A DNA stretch of 64,000 nucleotides, from NCBI GenBank assembly GCA_917880885.1, contig OU862920.1:42381019-42445018 (forward strand), read 5' to 3'. Origin of the DNA: Limnephilus marmoratus (taxonomy: Eukaryota; Arthropoda; Insecta; Trichoptera; Limnephilidae). Shown here one piece after another: positions 44,640 through 55,635 of the stretch. The notes beneath the pieces are model-generated. The model worked only from the letters and a program-made list of their open reading frames with translations. It had not been told where the DNA came from and did not search any database. Position numbers and translations under genes: made by a program. The stretch's first letter is position 1. Each line of letters opens with the position of its first letter.

Positions 44640-46690
44640 AATAATGTATATTGAAGATAAAGATTATCCAAACTTTCCAGAAGCTTCTAGAAATTCTATC
44701 CGCCACTCATTTCTGAAGCTTCTAAAATTTTCTTCTTCCGTAACATCCTAGAGCATTAAGGAGGCTTCCAGAACTATCTAGAACCTTCTAGAATCACCAA
44801 CACACTCCATTGCTCCTTTCAAAACTTTCTAGAGCTTTATCGAGCCTTCTAGAACTTTTCGGAACCTTCTGGACTCAACGACATACTCCGCCACTCCTTC
44901 CAAAATTTTCTATAGCTCTATCGATCCTTTTAGATCTTTTCGGAACCTTCTATATTCACCGACATACTCCGCCACTCCTTTTAGAACTTTGTACAGCCTT
45001 ATCGAATCTTCTAGGACTTCCTACAGCTTTACGGAACTTTCTAGACTTTTTCGGTACCTTCTAGACACACCGACACACTCCTCCACTCCTATTAGAACTT
45101 TCTACAGCTTTGCGGAACCTTCTAGAACATTCCGGAAACTTCCAAACCCAAACTTCCTTTCAGAACTTTGTACATTTTTATCGAACCATCTAGAACTTTC
45201 CGGAACCTTCTAGACTCACCGACATACTCCGCCACACCTTCCAGAACTTACTTTAGCTTTATGGAATCTTCTAAAATTTTCTGGACCTTCTAGACACACC
45301 GACACACTCCTCGACTCATATTAGAACTTTCTACAGCTTTACGGAACCTTCTAGAACTTCAACAGTTTTATCGAACCTTCTAGAACATTCCGGAAACTTC
45401 CAAACCCACCGATATATTCCACCATTCCTTTCAGAACTTTGTTCATTTTTAACGAACCTTCTAGAACTTTCCGCAACCTTCTAGACTCACCCGACATACT
45501 CCGCCACACCTTCCAGAACTTCCTACAGCTTTATGGAATCTTCTAGAATTAGGGACCTTCTAGACACACCGACACACTCCTTCACTCCTATTAGAACTTT
45601 CTACAGCTTTACGGAACCTTCTAGAACATTCCGGAAACTTCCAAACCCACCGACATATTCCACCATTCCTTCCAGAATTTTTTTACAACTTTATCGAACC
45701 TTCTAAAACTTCCTACAGCTTTGTGGAATCTTCATGAATTTTCCGGAACCTTCTACACACACTCACACACTCCTCCATCCCTTCTAGAATTTTCTACAGC
45801 TTTATCAAACCTTCTAGAACTTTCCGGAACCATCTAGACTCACCGACATACTCCGCCACTCCTTCCAGAACTTTGTACAGTCCTATCGAACCTTCTAGAA
45901 CTTCCGACAGCTTTATGGAACCTGCTAGAATATTCCGAGACCTTCTAGACACACCGACATACTGCTCTACTCCTTTAAGAACTTTCTACAGCCTTATGGA
46001 ACCTTCTAGAACTTTCTACAGCTTTATCAAACCTTCTAGAACTTTCCGGAACCATCTAGACTCACCGACATACTCCGCCACTACTTCTTGAACTTTGTTC
46101 AGCCCTATAGAACCTTCTAGAACTTTCACAGCATTATGGAACCTTCTGGAATTTTCTGGAACCTTCTAGACTCACCGACACACTCCTCCTTTCCTTTCAG
46201 AACTTTGTATAGCTCTTTCGAACCTTCTAGAACTTTCTCCATACACAATAATCTAAGCATTTGTGAACCATCAGATCCTTCTAGACTCACAGACTTACTC
46301 CGCGACTCCTTCCAGAACTTTGCACGGCTTTATCGAACCTTCTAGAACTTTTTACAGCTTTGTGGAATCTTATAGAATTTTCCGGAACCTTCTAGACACA
46401 CCGACACACTCCTCCACTCCTTTCAGAACTTTCTACAGCTTTATCGAACCTTCTCGAACCTTCCAGAACCTTCTAGACTTGCTGACATACTCCTCCATTT
46501 CTTCCAGAACATTCCAGAGTCTTATCGAATTTTCTAGAAGTTTCCGGAATCTTCCAGTCTCTTCTTGAAGTTTCTAGAGTCTTGTTAGAACTTTCAGCCC
46601 TTATATCTTCAAAAGCAAGCCCTTTTGGTAAAAACGAATACCCTTATTCCCTAGGGGGGATAGAGATCTACCATACCATATAACTATCTT
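44640..46690 (+). repeat. Degenerate tandem array saturated with TTCTAGAA/HSE motifs
   Basis: About 1.9 kb consists of imperfect copies of an accttctagaactttccgga + actcaccgacatactccgcc + agctttatcgaa unit. TTCTAGAA or a one-base variant recurs every 20-40 bases. Stretches such as 45115-45142 contain six alternating GAA/TTC triplets with exact 2-nt spacing, a perfect extended heat-shock element. Open frames rich in 'SRTF' across it are repeat artefacts. The right end matches 40500-40625. Confidence 0.8.
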
Positions 46691-46927
46691 GATCGTACCG
46701 GCACTCGTTTCGGAGTTTTTGCGTTCCGCACGTTTTTTTGGACTTTCTTTTATAATATATATTGATTATTATTGAAAATCGATCAGTTTCAAACATATAA
46801 TTGTATTAATATTATTATAACACGTGTACCCACATATCAATCGAATGCATTTTTAAAACACGCCCAAATTAGGTGGTGATATACCCTTGGCTTGTTGAAA
46901 AAGTATCGATATTTTTAATTCAATATA

Positions 46928-48059
46928 GGGGAAGGGGGGGCAAAGTGGAAAACTTAACTTCGGTGTACAGATTAATCAAGAAAATGTAATTTTTTTAAAG
47001 TTTTCTAAAGTTTATTAAAACAAGAAACTTACATATTTTTGGTAATTGAAAAAAAATAATCCCAAAAGAGAACGGTTTTGGTAATGAAGACCCAGTTTTG
47101 AAAACTTAACTTTTTTCCACTTTGCCCGCATAGCAGGGCAAAGTGGAAACGTGGAAAGGGTAAAGTGGAAACATATAATATAGAACAATAAAATACAGAA
47201 TACGATAGCATGATTCCTGTAATGGGATTGGCAATTAAAGCAGGTAAATTTTCCATCATTCCAATATCGACACACAGTTCATGTGCCCATTCTTGACAGA
47301 CATTACATTGAATCCATTCTTCAGTTGGAGGATCAATGTAAATTTCTTTGCAAAACATGCAAAGTGTAAAATGTTGTTGTTTTGATGTGCCAGGCTGAGG
47401 TTGAAAATTAATTTTCTATTTAACTTTGTTTCTCTTCGAGAAAATGGTTTCTCACCTTTCTTGCAGATTTTATGTTTTTTTGAAATTTTCTTTTTCTGTT
47501 CCATTTTTTCAATTTTTATTTTCTTTTGTATTTTTTACTTTCTGCCCTCTTTCCTTGATAATTTTCATTTTTTTGGCTATTTATTCTTCCAATTGATTTT
47601 TGTTATGTTAGAATAAAACTGGACATCTCACGAGCGCGGGCAAAGTGGAAAGGTTTCCATTTTGCCCTCACATGCAACTTTCCACTTTGCCCAAATGTTG
47701 TGAAAGGAACAAAAAAATATATAAATCGAAAAATCGTATCAAAATATCACAGATGTATTAAAATATCGTTGAACAATACTTATATACAATGCAATAATAA
47801 ATAGCATATAACTGAATCCTCACCTTTCAATGAAAAATCAACCGTTGTAGTTTGAATGTTTTCGTAAGGAATCTGCACAAATCACTCAACATACACGTGT
47901 ACCGCGCTGGGTCGCCGCAGCTGTGCTAAATTTCATCAGGGGCACAAGGACGACATGCGACTTGCGGTAAGTGAGCGCAAGGGGGGGGGGAGTCGCTATT
48001 TTTTGTTTTATGTGAACTTTCCACTTTGCCCGCCCCTTCCACTTTGCCCCCCCTTACCC
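46928..48059 (-). mobile_element. pogo/Tigger-like non-autonomous element nested in a hAT element
   Basis: The ends are ggggaagggggggcaaag and, reversed, gggtaagggggggcaaag. A TA duplication is at 46926-46927 and 48060-48061. The motif ggcaaagtggaaa recurs at both ends and several times inside (about 47105-47175, 47640-47700, 48015-48045). One zinc-finger exon remnant remains on the - strand. Confidence 0.85.
47230..47405 (-). pseudogene. Remnant of pogo transposase C-terminal zinc finger
   Basis: On the - strand it reads QPQPGTSKQQHFTLCMFC, then EEWIQCNVCQEWAHELCVD. The CxxC...CxxC...HxxC spacing matches the PHD-like finger at the end of pogo/Tigger transposases. There is no DDE core or CENP-B-like DNA-binding domain, so the element cannot move itself. 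Confidence 0.7.
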
Positions 48060-48846
48060 TATCGATATTTTTAGCCGATATATCGATACAAAATATCCAA
48101 TATCGAAAATTGCATCAAAAACGATATTTTTATTCATTTATATATTTAAAGTCACTAGAATCCAAAACCGAATAGGAACAAATGGAAAAACGTAACTGTA
48201 TTGGATCATGACATCTGGCGGTTGAAATTTTAACTATTAGTAGCTTACAAATCTATTGTCTTTGCATTAGTATTTGTGATCACTAATAATATCTCATATG
48301 TGTAGGTACATACATAGAAATGTATGCTATTTTTCGCCATTTTTTTCTAAGCCACTCCTATGCGTTGGTTCCCAATTGTCTATGATTATTGACTATACCT
48401 TGTTCCAAACACGAAGTCCTTTTTGACAGATTAATACGCCAATAGAATGTTACTGAGACGCATACAAACTTTGTATTCGTCTCAGTTTACCTATAAGTTA
48501 GAAGACAGTTTAGTTTTTGATATTTTTGTAAGTAATTATTACCTAATAAAAATGAATACTGATAAAAATACCTTATTTTTATTGAGATTTTTGTACATTA
48601 AAAAAAATAACATTGTGTATTAAAAATACTATTGATAATAGCTGAAGCTGAGCTGAATACACTATTATTTTAAAAACGCAAAATCTCTTGAAAATTTGAC
48701 CGATATATCGATACATCGATACTTTTTCCTCGATATTGATATTTTAATAAATATCGATACATCGATATTTTTTTCACTTTCGACATCCCTAATATACCCT
48801 AGCTGTGCTGAGTACATTATTTATACAAGGGAACGTACCCATACTA

Positions 48847-49084
48847 TGTGACCCGTTCATTTTTTTCCACTTGCAATTATAGGTATGCATGCACTCTCTT
48901 GCCGTCACGCAGCAAGCGCCCGCGCCGTATTAATATATACAATTATAAGCCAAATATATATTTTTAAACTTTTTGTTATCAAGAAACGATTCAAAACAAT
49001 ATTTATGAATTACTACGTGAAAACTGTAGGGGGTGGGGGGGGGGGGGGGTTAAAAATTGCAAAAAGTGGGTGGGTCACGTAGTT
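48847..49084. mobile_element. Possible MITE with GTGACCCACCCACTTTTTGC-type ends
   Basis: The left end (atgtgacccgttca to ccacttgcaatt) is the imperfect inverse of the right end (attgcaaaaagtgggtggg to cacgtagt). The interior has a poly-G run of about 16. Confidence 0.4.
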
Positions 49085-49139
49085 TCGTGATAATTAAGAC
49101 ATAAACAGAAGTCCTTCAATGATTATGAATTTCTAGTTT

Positions 49140-49462
49140 TTTCCAAGTTTATTGAAGTAAAACTTTTTTAGCGCCGATAGTGATTTGAAATTCGGATGAA
49201 ACGGAAATGCGTCACAACTCAGTTCTACACAAATACTCGGTTCTAATATAGTCGTAATGCGGTAAATTCGCACCTCGGCGCGTGCCTTCCGTAGGGCAGT
49301 GGGCAAGGCGCCTGACAAGTCTCAGCGGCTACAGAGACAGACGTCAAGCGAACGGTGTTTCAAATTCTACGAAATCCAAAAAAAAAACTTTTTTATTTTT
49401 GTGAAATCAATATCCAATCTTCAAACCACTTTAAAATAAACAGGCAAAAGAAAAGAAAACGA
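49140..49462 (+). repeat. tRNA-headed SINE-like repeat joined to 'GTGAAACTTC' block
   Basis: Same block order as 21025-21383 (-) and 52975-53330 (+). It contains tttgaaattcggatgaaacg, gcgtcacaa, gggcagtgggcaaggcgcc, gtttcaaattctacg and aatcaatatccaatctt. Confidence 0.6.
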
Positions 49463-50104
49463 TATATAACGAATACAGCCTAACAACGCGCCCAAACTGG
49501 GTGGTGATATTCCCTTGCTATGATGTATACATTATCTGTACAGTGTGCTAGTGTACACATGAGAGATGAGACGTAAACAAAAGTGCTACAATGAGTTCGC
49601 ATTCCAAGCTTATTTCCTTGTTTATTTTTGTAGAATTTGATACATTAGAGATAGGTACACACTACACAGTTTTATATTACTGACCATGATGCAGATTGGT
49701 ATTTCAGGCCAGTTCAATGTGGGTGAGCCGCTTCCCAATTGGTGAAATGCCACCAGTCTTTATTATGAAGAATTCATTTGGCAATGTGAGACATCTAAGC
49801 TACTGTCAGCTACTGTACAACGGTATCTTGGTGTAACGATAAACCAAGTCTTAAAATTTTTCTAAAGTTATATGAAAAACATATTGGATTACTGTTGACA
49901 AGTGTTTAATTTATAATGACACGTGACTAGTAACCTATAAAGGCTTTATCATCTTAAAGCTGACCGGTTTGCGTAGATAACAGGTTTTTATACTTGAATA
50001 CAAATTAATGGACTGATAAATATTCTTACAATAAAAAAATCCTTTCCGAATGCAGGAAAATCGTTTTCACGTGTCATGCATATTATGTTTTTATTACTAT
50101 TTTT

Positions 50105-50724
50105 TAGTGTTGCAACAGAACTCTGCTTCCGCTTCCGCTTTTGCAGAAGTTCCGCAAACTTTATAACAGAACTCTAAACGAAGAATAATTTGCAATTGAA
50201 GATATCGAAGTGCAGCCTTCTACTTCAAAATCATCATCATCATTACAAATATTGGAATCGATGTTAAGTGTAAATGAAGACCAGGAGGAGAACTCTTCTA
50301 CAACTGACAATGGTGACAATTTATTTTTAGAGATACAGTCACACCTTCGGGAGTACAAGAAAGAGAAGAGACTTCCTCTCCATGAGGATCCCCTTACGTG
50401 GTGGAAAGTAAATGCCCACAAACATCCCCATCTGTTGCCGATAGTTCGCCAATACTTATCAGCTCCTCCCAGCAGTGTAGCCAGTGAGCACTTATTTAGT
50501 GGAGCTGGTTTAATATATGAAAAATACCGAAACAGACCCAAAGGTGTAAAAGCAGCCAAATTACTTTTTATTAAATTAATTTAATTTCGAGTACTAAATG
50601 TACAAAATACAAATTTAATTAAACATATCTTAAAAAATAAAACTGAGCTCTTTCGTCATAGTATTAACAATTCCGCTTCCGGTTCAGCTTTTGCTTCCGT
50701 TAAGACACTTCCGTTGCATCACTA
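50105..50724 (+). mobile_element. hAT transposon remnant, exact 8-bp TSD
   Basis: The ends are tagtgttgcaac and, reversed, tagtgatgcaac. The TSD ctattttt is exact (50097-50104 and 50725-50732). Just inside both ends are repeats of gcttccg. It carries the 3' part of a transposase ORF. Confidence 0.92.
50200..50583 (+). pseudogene. hAT transposase C-terminal fragment
   Basis: An uninterrupted frame ends in WWKVNAHKHPHLLPIVRQYL, then PPSSVASEHLFSGAGLIYE and NRPKGVKAAKLLF. This is the canonical hAT dimerisation region (ZBED1/Hermes type). The rest of the transposase is absent. The frame is still open, so this is a young internal deletion derivative. Confidence 0.88.
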
Positions 50725-51271
50725 CTATTTTTACGAGAATACTGCACTAATTTCCAACTGCTCCTAACCGTCTGGAACCCTTGAGACTATGACATTGGGG
50801 TATGTTGTAAGGCTAAAGGAAGTGGGGAGTGGGAGGATTTGGGGAAAAGGAAGTTGGGAAAGTGCCTGGCTATTTAGATCTGGTCATAAATACGGCTAAA
50901 GCCATTTCAAGCAACGCTGCAATTTTGAATGGTGTTGAGAGTATTTTTCACTCAAGAACGTGCCGCAAATACACAAAATACACAAGGGGGATTCTATGGT
51001 TCAAATTATATTGTTAGGCATTTGTATTTATTTTTTATTTTGATCAAAAATTTTGAATGGCATTATTTTAGTTGTAAATGATATAAAAATTACCAACACT
51101 CAAATATGAATGTATAGAGACTGTTTATAAGGCAAATAAATAGTATATTCCACTCCCGAACACACCGAAAGTAAACTATATATTATTTTAAATAAATAAA
51201 TTGTGAAAAAACGCAAATGATCAAATAAAATTTATTCATAAGAAGCAATTACTTTGTGGTTAGACATTATA

Positions 51272-51488
51272 TTATAAAAATAAATAAAACACTTTGTATT
51301 TTAACCACGAATTTATTATATTACATATCGACCGGTTTCGCTTACATCAAGCTTCTTCAGGATATAAGTAATAATAACTCATTTATTATTACTTATATCC
51401 TGAAGAAGCTTGATGTAAGCGAAACCGGTCGATATGTAATATAATAAATTCGTGGTTAAAATACAAAGTGTTTTATTTATTTTTATAA
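51272..51488. repeat. Perfect palindrome, 106-bp arms, 5-nt loop, with hammerhead-like cores
   Basis: The left arm (51272-51377) and right arm (51383-51488) are exact reverse complements as far as I can check by eye, with loop ctcat. The + strand of the right arm (51395-51435) reads ATATC, CTGAAGA, a GCTT/AAGC stem, GAAA, CCGGTC, GATAT. This is the order of a hammerhead ribozyme core with a very short stem III. The mirror copy is on the - strand at 51325-51365. Confidence 0.85.
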
Positions 51489-51502
51489 ATAAAATTTACT
51501 TG

Positions 51503-51574
51503 TGCACGTGGGAAATTGAACCCACGACCTCCAGTTTGCTATTCGAGAGGCTTACCCCGCAACCACGCCACATT
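51503..51574 (-). repeat. tRNA-like SINE head
   Basis: On the - strand there is a TGGCGTGGTTGCGGGGTAAG box-A region and GTGGGTTCAATTTCCCAC, a good T-arm. The acceptor stem is poor. It lies 14 bases beyond the palindrome. Confidence 0.4.
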
Positions 51575-52129
51575 TATTATCTGCAGTACAAAATACAGAA
51601 AGCACCTTATCTATTTTATGCAGTACCTACTGAGAGCAATAAATTGCATTTTCTGACATTTTGACAGGGTTTAATCAAAGCCTTTCGTATAAACGCCAAT
51701 ACACTGACAGGCGATTGCTGATGTTATTCTAACAATATTATTTATTGTATTGTGGGTATACATTTACTTACTCAAGTTATTATCAAAAGTGAGAATCGGC
51801 ACGTAGCACGTCTAAACCACTTTCTAAACTATTTTTTTCTGATTTTAGTTTTAATATATTGCAAAAAACATGTGTTTGTAAGAATTGCAAGATGCTTTTA
51901 CGAGTTTTATATATTTCTACCGCCAGAGTATACATGGAGAAGTGATGGTTTCTTGCCCACGTTCAGGCAAACCATTTTAAAGACGACTTTGTCACACTTG
52001 AATGTTTTTAGCGTATCGATGGTATCGAAAGTTTCAAAAAGTTTTTCGCACTAGAACGTCCGCCCGCGGTCTCCAAAGCGTCGAAGTTATTAACTGGCTG
52101 CGTAGCGACATTTGTTTATCAATTTATTA

Positions 52130-52379
52130 TCTTACTAATACTCGTATTATAAACGCGAAAGTTGGTATGGATGTATGTGTGTTTGTTACTCTTTCACGCA
52201 AAAACCATCGATTGGATTTTAAAGAAACTCTACAATAATATAGCTCATTCATCAGAATAACATGTAGTCTATAATTTATATAGCTAGCAAGGAAGGGGAG
52301 GGGAACGGGAAAGGTGATTCAGGGAGAAACAATGTATTCTTTGAATATGGCATTGCAACGCACGCCGGGAACCAGCTAG
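52130..52379 (+). mobile_element. Helitron-like element (TC...CTAG)
   Basis: It starts A|TCTTACTAATACTCGTATT and ends ccgggaaccagCTAG|T. Inside are ttactctttcacgcaaaaac and a G-rich stretch. These blocks are shared with 25399-26333. Confidence 0.55.
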
Positions 52380-52519
52380 TTATTATATAAAATCAGTTAA
52401 AGCAATAATACAATATATCTGTGACCGTAGCAGAGTCAGGTTTTAACTAGACTATTTAGTATTACATTTGTCTCTAGATTGGTTTTTTACTTTGCTATAA
52501 ATAGTCAGCTTCATTATTT

Positions 52520-52722
52520 CTTTTTTTTTTTTTTTTAAAAAGACAAACATTCCCGGGTTACGAATAACCCAACAATGTTTGAAAATCTCCTACTACCACC
52601 ACAGAAAGCCGAAAATGTTGCTTGTGTTGTGATGGAGGACTTGGCCAGCCGAGGAATCGAACATGCGACGCTCGGGTGGGACTCAAGCGCTATGCCAACT
52701 CAACCACTGACCAGCTATTCAA
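52520..52722 (-). repeat. tRNA-derived SINE (family A), full copy
   Basis: On the - strand the head is TGGTCAGTGGTTGAGTTGGC with a box B GTTCGATTCC. The body (aaatgttgttgggttattcg-like) ends taacccgggaatgtttgtc, and a 12-base poly(A) follows. Its terminal block is shared with 3902-4050. Confidence 0.75.
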
Positions 52723-52734
52723 TTAATGTAAAGT

Positions 52735-52955
52735 GAAGTGAAACTTCTTTAGCACGGTTGTGATTTGAAACTCGGATGAAACGGAAACGACACTAAAAAG
52801 GGACAAACACATACAGTTAAAGAATTTAGCCTAGCCTTTACATGAAATCTTACAACATTGGCCGCTTTAATTATGGCTCACTTTTCAAGGCTCCTATTGG
52901 TTTAGATTGTGTGGGCGAAGGTTTCACTTCTACCGCGTGTGAACTGTACACCTGT
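52735..52955 (+). repeat. 'GTGAAACTTC' family, complete copy
   Basis: It begins gaagtgaaacttctttagc and ends ggtttcacttctaccgcgtg, so the two ends are near inverted repeats. The middle has actaaaaagggacaaacac and aaggctcctattggttt. Confidence 0.65.
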
Positions 52956-52974
52956 ATTTTTGAAGTGAAACTTC

Positions 52975-53330
52975 TTTAGCCCCGTTAGTGATTTGAAATT
53001 GGGTTGAAACTGAAGTGCATCACAAAAATTTATTATTTGCCGATCGTCGGTGCTAACATAATGCAGTATTCACGACTGGCTACGCGAGGCCCTTCAGAGT
53101 GCCGCGGTACGAAGCGCCTGACTTTCATCCAGCGAACGGAGGTTCAAAACCTACCAAAATCCAAAAAATTAAACTTTTTTTTTTGTAAAATCTATATCCA
53201 ATCTTAAAACCACTTATCGTATCATATTGACATTGGTTGAGGGAGGCCTTTTGACTTTAACAAATACGCTTTCGCATTTATAATATTAATTAGGATTGAA
53301 TGGATGTCGATTGACCAGCTGATTATAATC
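52975..53330 (+). repeat. tRNA-headed SINE-like repeat, third copy
   Basis: It starts gaagtgaaacttctttagcc 20 bases after the preceding copy ends. It continues ggttgaaactgaagtgcatc, agcgaacggaggttcaaaac and aaatctatatccaatctta. Confidence 0.55.
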
Positions 53331-53339
53331 AGGCAAAAG

Positions 53340-54980
53340 AAAAGAGTCAAAAGAAAAAAGTCACTGGACGCTTTGATTATGACCTTACTTTTCAAGTATT
53401 GGTTGAGATTGTTTTGGCAAAGTTTCGTTTTACCGCTTGTGAACTACACTTATTTTTTTTATGTGCAGTGATCAGAATCAGAAAAAAATATTAACATATC
53501 CGCTGAGTCATATTTAATATAATTCACTACGTAAGTACATAAATATGTAGTTTTGTTAAAAACATATATAAAATAAAAAAAATAAAACATTTTTATAACA
53601 TATTTAGGCAGATGAAAGCCTATTGTATTGAAAACCGTTATTGGGCCATAAATTATTTTATTACCTGGTCACATTTCATTCTGTCAAACTTTACACCTCA
53701 CCAAGTTTCAATGCATTTGGAATGATTGATTATTTAATGACATAAAACGTTACATGTTAAACACTAATAATACTTAAAACTCAACGTGAATAATGACGGC
53801 ATAATTTTTTGGAAAATGTGTTCGGATGGTAATAATTGTTACTCAAATTATGTATTGCTGCACTACAAATTAGTGCAATTTCCACAGTAATACACCAATT
53901 ATTTGGCTCACCAGAGTGTATCATAAATATATGAACACAATTCGTTAAACGCAGGTTCACGATAAATTTATTATTCTTAAGTTGAATTGAAAATCTAAGT
54001 GATAATAGTCAACCTCCGATAGGATATGGCACAATAGAAATGAAATGTTTGATTTTCTGAATAAGAAGAAATTGTCGGACGGTATAATATGAAATTTAAT
54101 AAGTTTGCAACAGTTTTTCTATCGAATGTAAACATTATAATATCCCGTGATTAATTCTAATATTTCCGGTACATTTCATTATAATTATGCATTTATAACA
54201 CTATATTTATAACATATGCACTTTACTTTTATCTTACTTTCACTTGTTTTTTTTATTTTTTTTATTAATGTACATATTATTTCTCGATCCAACATCTAGT
54301 GTTTCTCAGTTTTCATCATTATTTTTATATATTTATTTTTTCTACTTTCGTTGTTTTTTATCTTATTTTATCTGTATCTTTTATGTATCACACAATATAT
54401 AGACTGTGTTTAGATTATTTATCTAGTTCCTATCTCTGTAATATTAGGCAAAAAAGTTAATAATTATTGACTTTTTATTTATTATTTGGGCATGATGTGA
54501 ATATTTGTTATTGGGTTGTAACCTAATTAGTATAATTTATTGTTTGTTTAATGCATGTAATGTTATTAACCTGTAAATGTTCCTAATAAAATAAAATAAC
54601 GGGGTTCGACCGTCGGCCGTGACATTTAAAACAAAGTTGTTTAACTTTTTAAAGTTTTATGTAAAAACACTTTTTTTTAATTTTAAGTTTTTTATTTAAA
54701 AAAATTTAATCTGATTTTTTTATTTCATTTGTTAAATCCTACGATTCCTCGCGCTAGTTGTTAATATCAACAAGGAAACAAAATAATTATGAATTACTTA
54801 CTGCAGCCAAACAAGCCAATGAATCCTCCAATGTATTTCATCATTAAATTTATACAAACAGATTTAGGTTTTATAAAAAAATATTTTTAATTTTAATTTT
54901 TAAAATCACCCACCTAAATTTCGGTATCCACTGCACGAGAAGTTAAACATTTTTTTATGTGTATAATTCTAGTAGGTGAA
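53340..54980. other. AT-rich DNA with one weak exon-like sequence
   Basis: No element or gene could be delimited. A short ATG...GTAAGT stretch on the - strand (54844-54802) is discussed and rejected as a path start exon. Confidence 0.35.
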
Positions 54981-54986
54981 ATTAAG

Positions 54987-55126
54987 GGTGACCGGACAAC
55001 TTAGGACTTTTAAAAAAGTGATGTGAAGTCATGAAAAATGATGAAAAACTAGGTTAAGTTTATTGACTTTTTTATCACTTTTCAAAAGTGTGTTGGTTTG
55101 TCACTGTTATGAGTTGTCATGGAACC
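54987..55126. mobile_element. MITE, GGTGACCGGACAACT family, copy 3
   Basis: The left end is ggtgaccggacaacttagg and the right end is atgagttgtcatggaacc (inverted). It matches 18074-18236. Confidence 0.6.
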
Positions 55127-55299
55127 GTAATTAAGTTAAGTTAACTTGTGTAATTCTGTTCGTGTGTACTTCTGGCAGAATTGGTACTTGAAATTAACGC
55201 CAGTTTAATTTCGTCATGTAACCGTAAATAAGCCACAGGTACTGCGAATGAGTGCAGTCATCGATATAATATAATAACCCTACGTATTATAATACTTGG

Positions 55300-55450
55300 T
55301 CGATGAGTGCAGTGCTTGATGTACGAGCGCGCTACGTAGGGCGGACTGTCGGCAGTAGTTGGCACGCACTCAGCACCCGCCATGGCCGCTCCGACGGTCA
55401 TGAAAGCGGAGGGTCACTGTCAGCGATTCAAAGCAAATCATGGCTCAGTA
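55300..55450. other. Local GC/CpG-rich patch
   Basis: The patch has several CpGs (gtacgagcgcgctacg, ccgccatggccgctccgac) in AT-rich surroundings. It could be a promoter or 5' exon of an unidentified transcript, perhaps path. No splice donor in the right phase was found, and no product is recognised. Confidence 0.25.
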
Positions 55451-55635
55451 TTATTAGAAGCCAATATCGATCTTATTTTTGTAGTGCTTAGCGTGCGCAC
55501 AATTAGCTTTAAAACATTTGTCACTGTTGTTACAACAGCTTATGATCATGCAACGTGTTCATGTTAATGTGGTCACACATATGGCATCTTGACGCTGCTC
55601 TCTATCTCAGCAGTATTTAAAAAATCCCTCTTCCC

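Larger units (their letters stand above)
46887..48791 (-). mobile_element. hAT-type ATCGATAT element, exact 8-bp TSD, split by a pogo-like insertion
   Basis: The left end is TTGGCTTGTTGAAAAAG and the right end is cactttcgacatcccta. The TSD atataccc is exact (46879-46886 and 48792-48799). It matches 23009-23818 in reverse orientation. The first 41 bases are separated from the rest by the element at 46928-48059. Confidence 0.9.

Noticed and set aside
44810..46568. Series of + strand open frames with recurring SRTF/EPSRTF residues
   Set aside because: They are translations of the HSE-rich tandem repeat. The reading frame changes between units and there is no start context or splice signal.
54802..54844. 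- strand ATGATGAAATAC...TGCA|GTAAGT as the missing path start exon
   Set aside because: It ends at phase 1, while the 38208 exon needs phase 0. Joining them creates an immediate stop codon.
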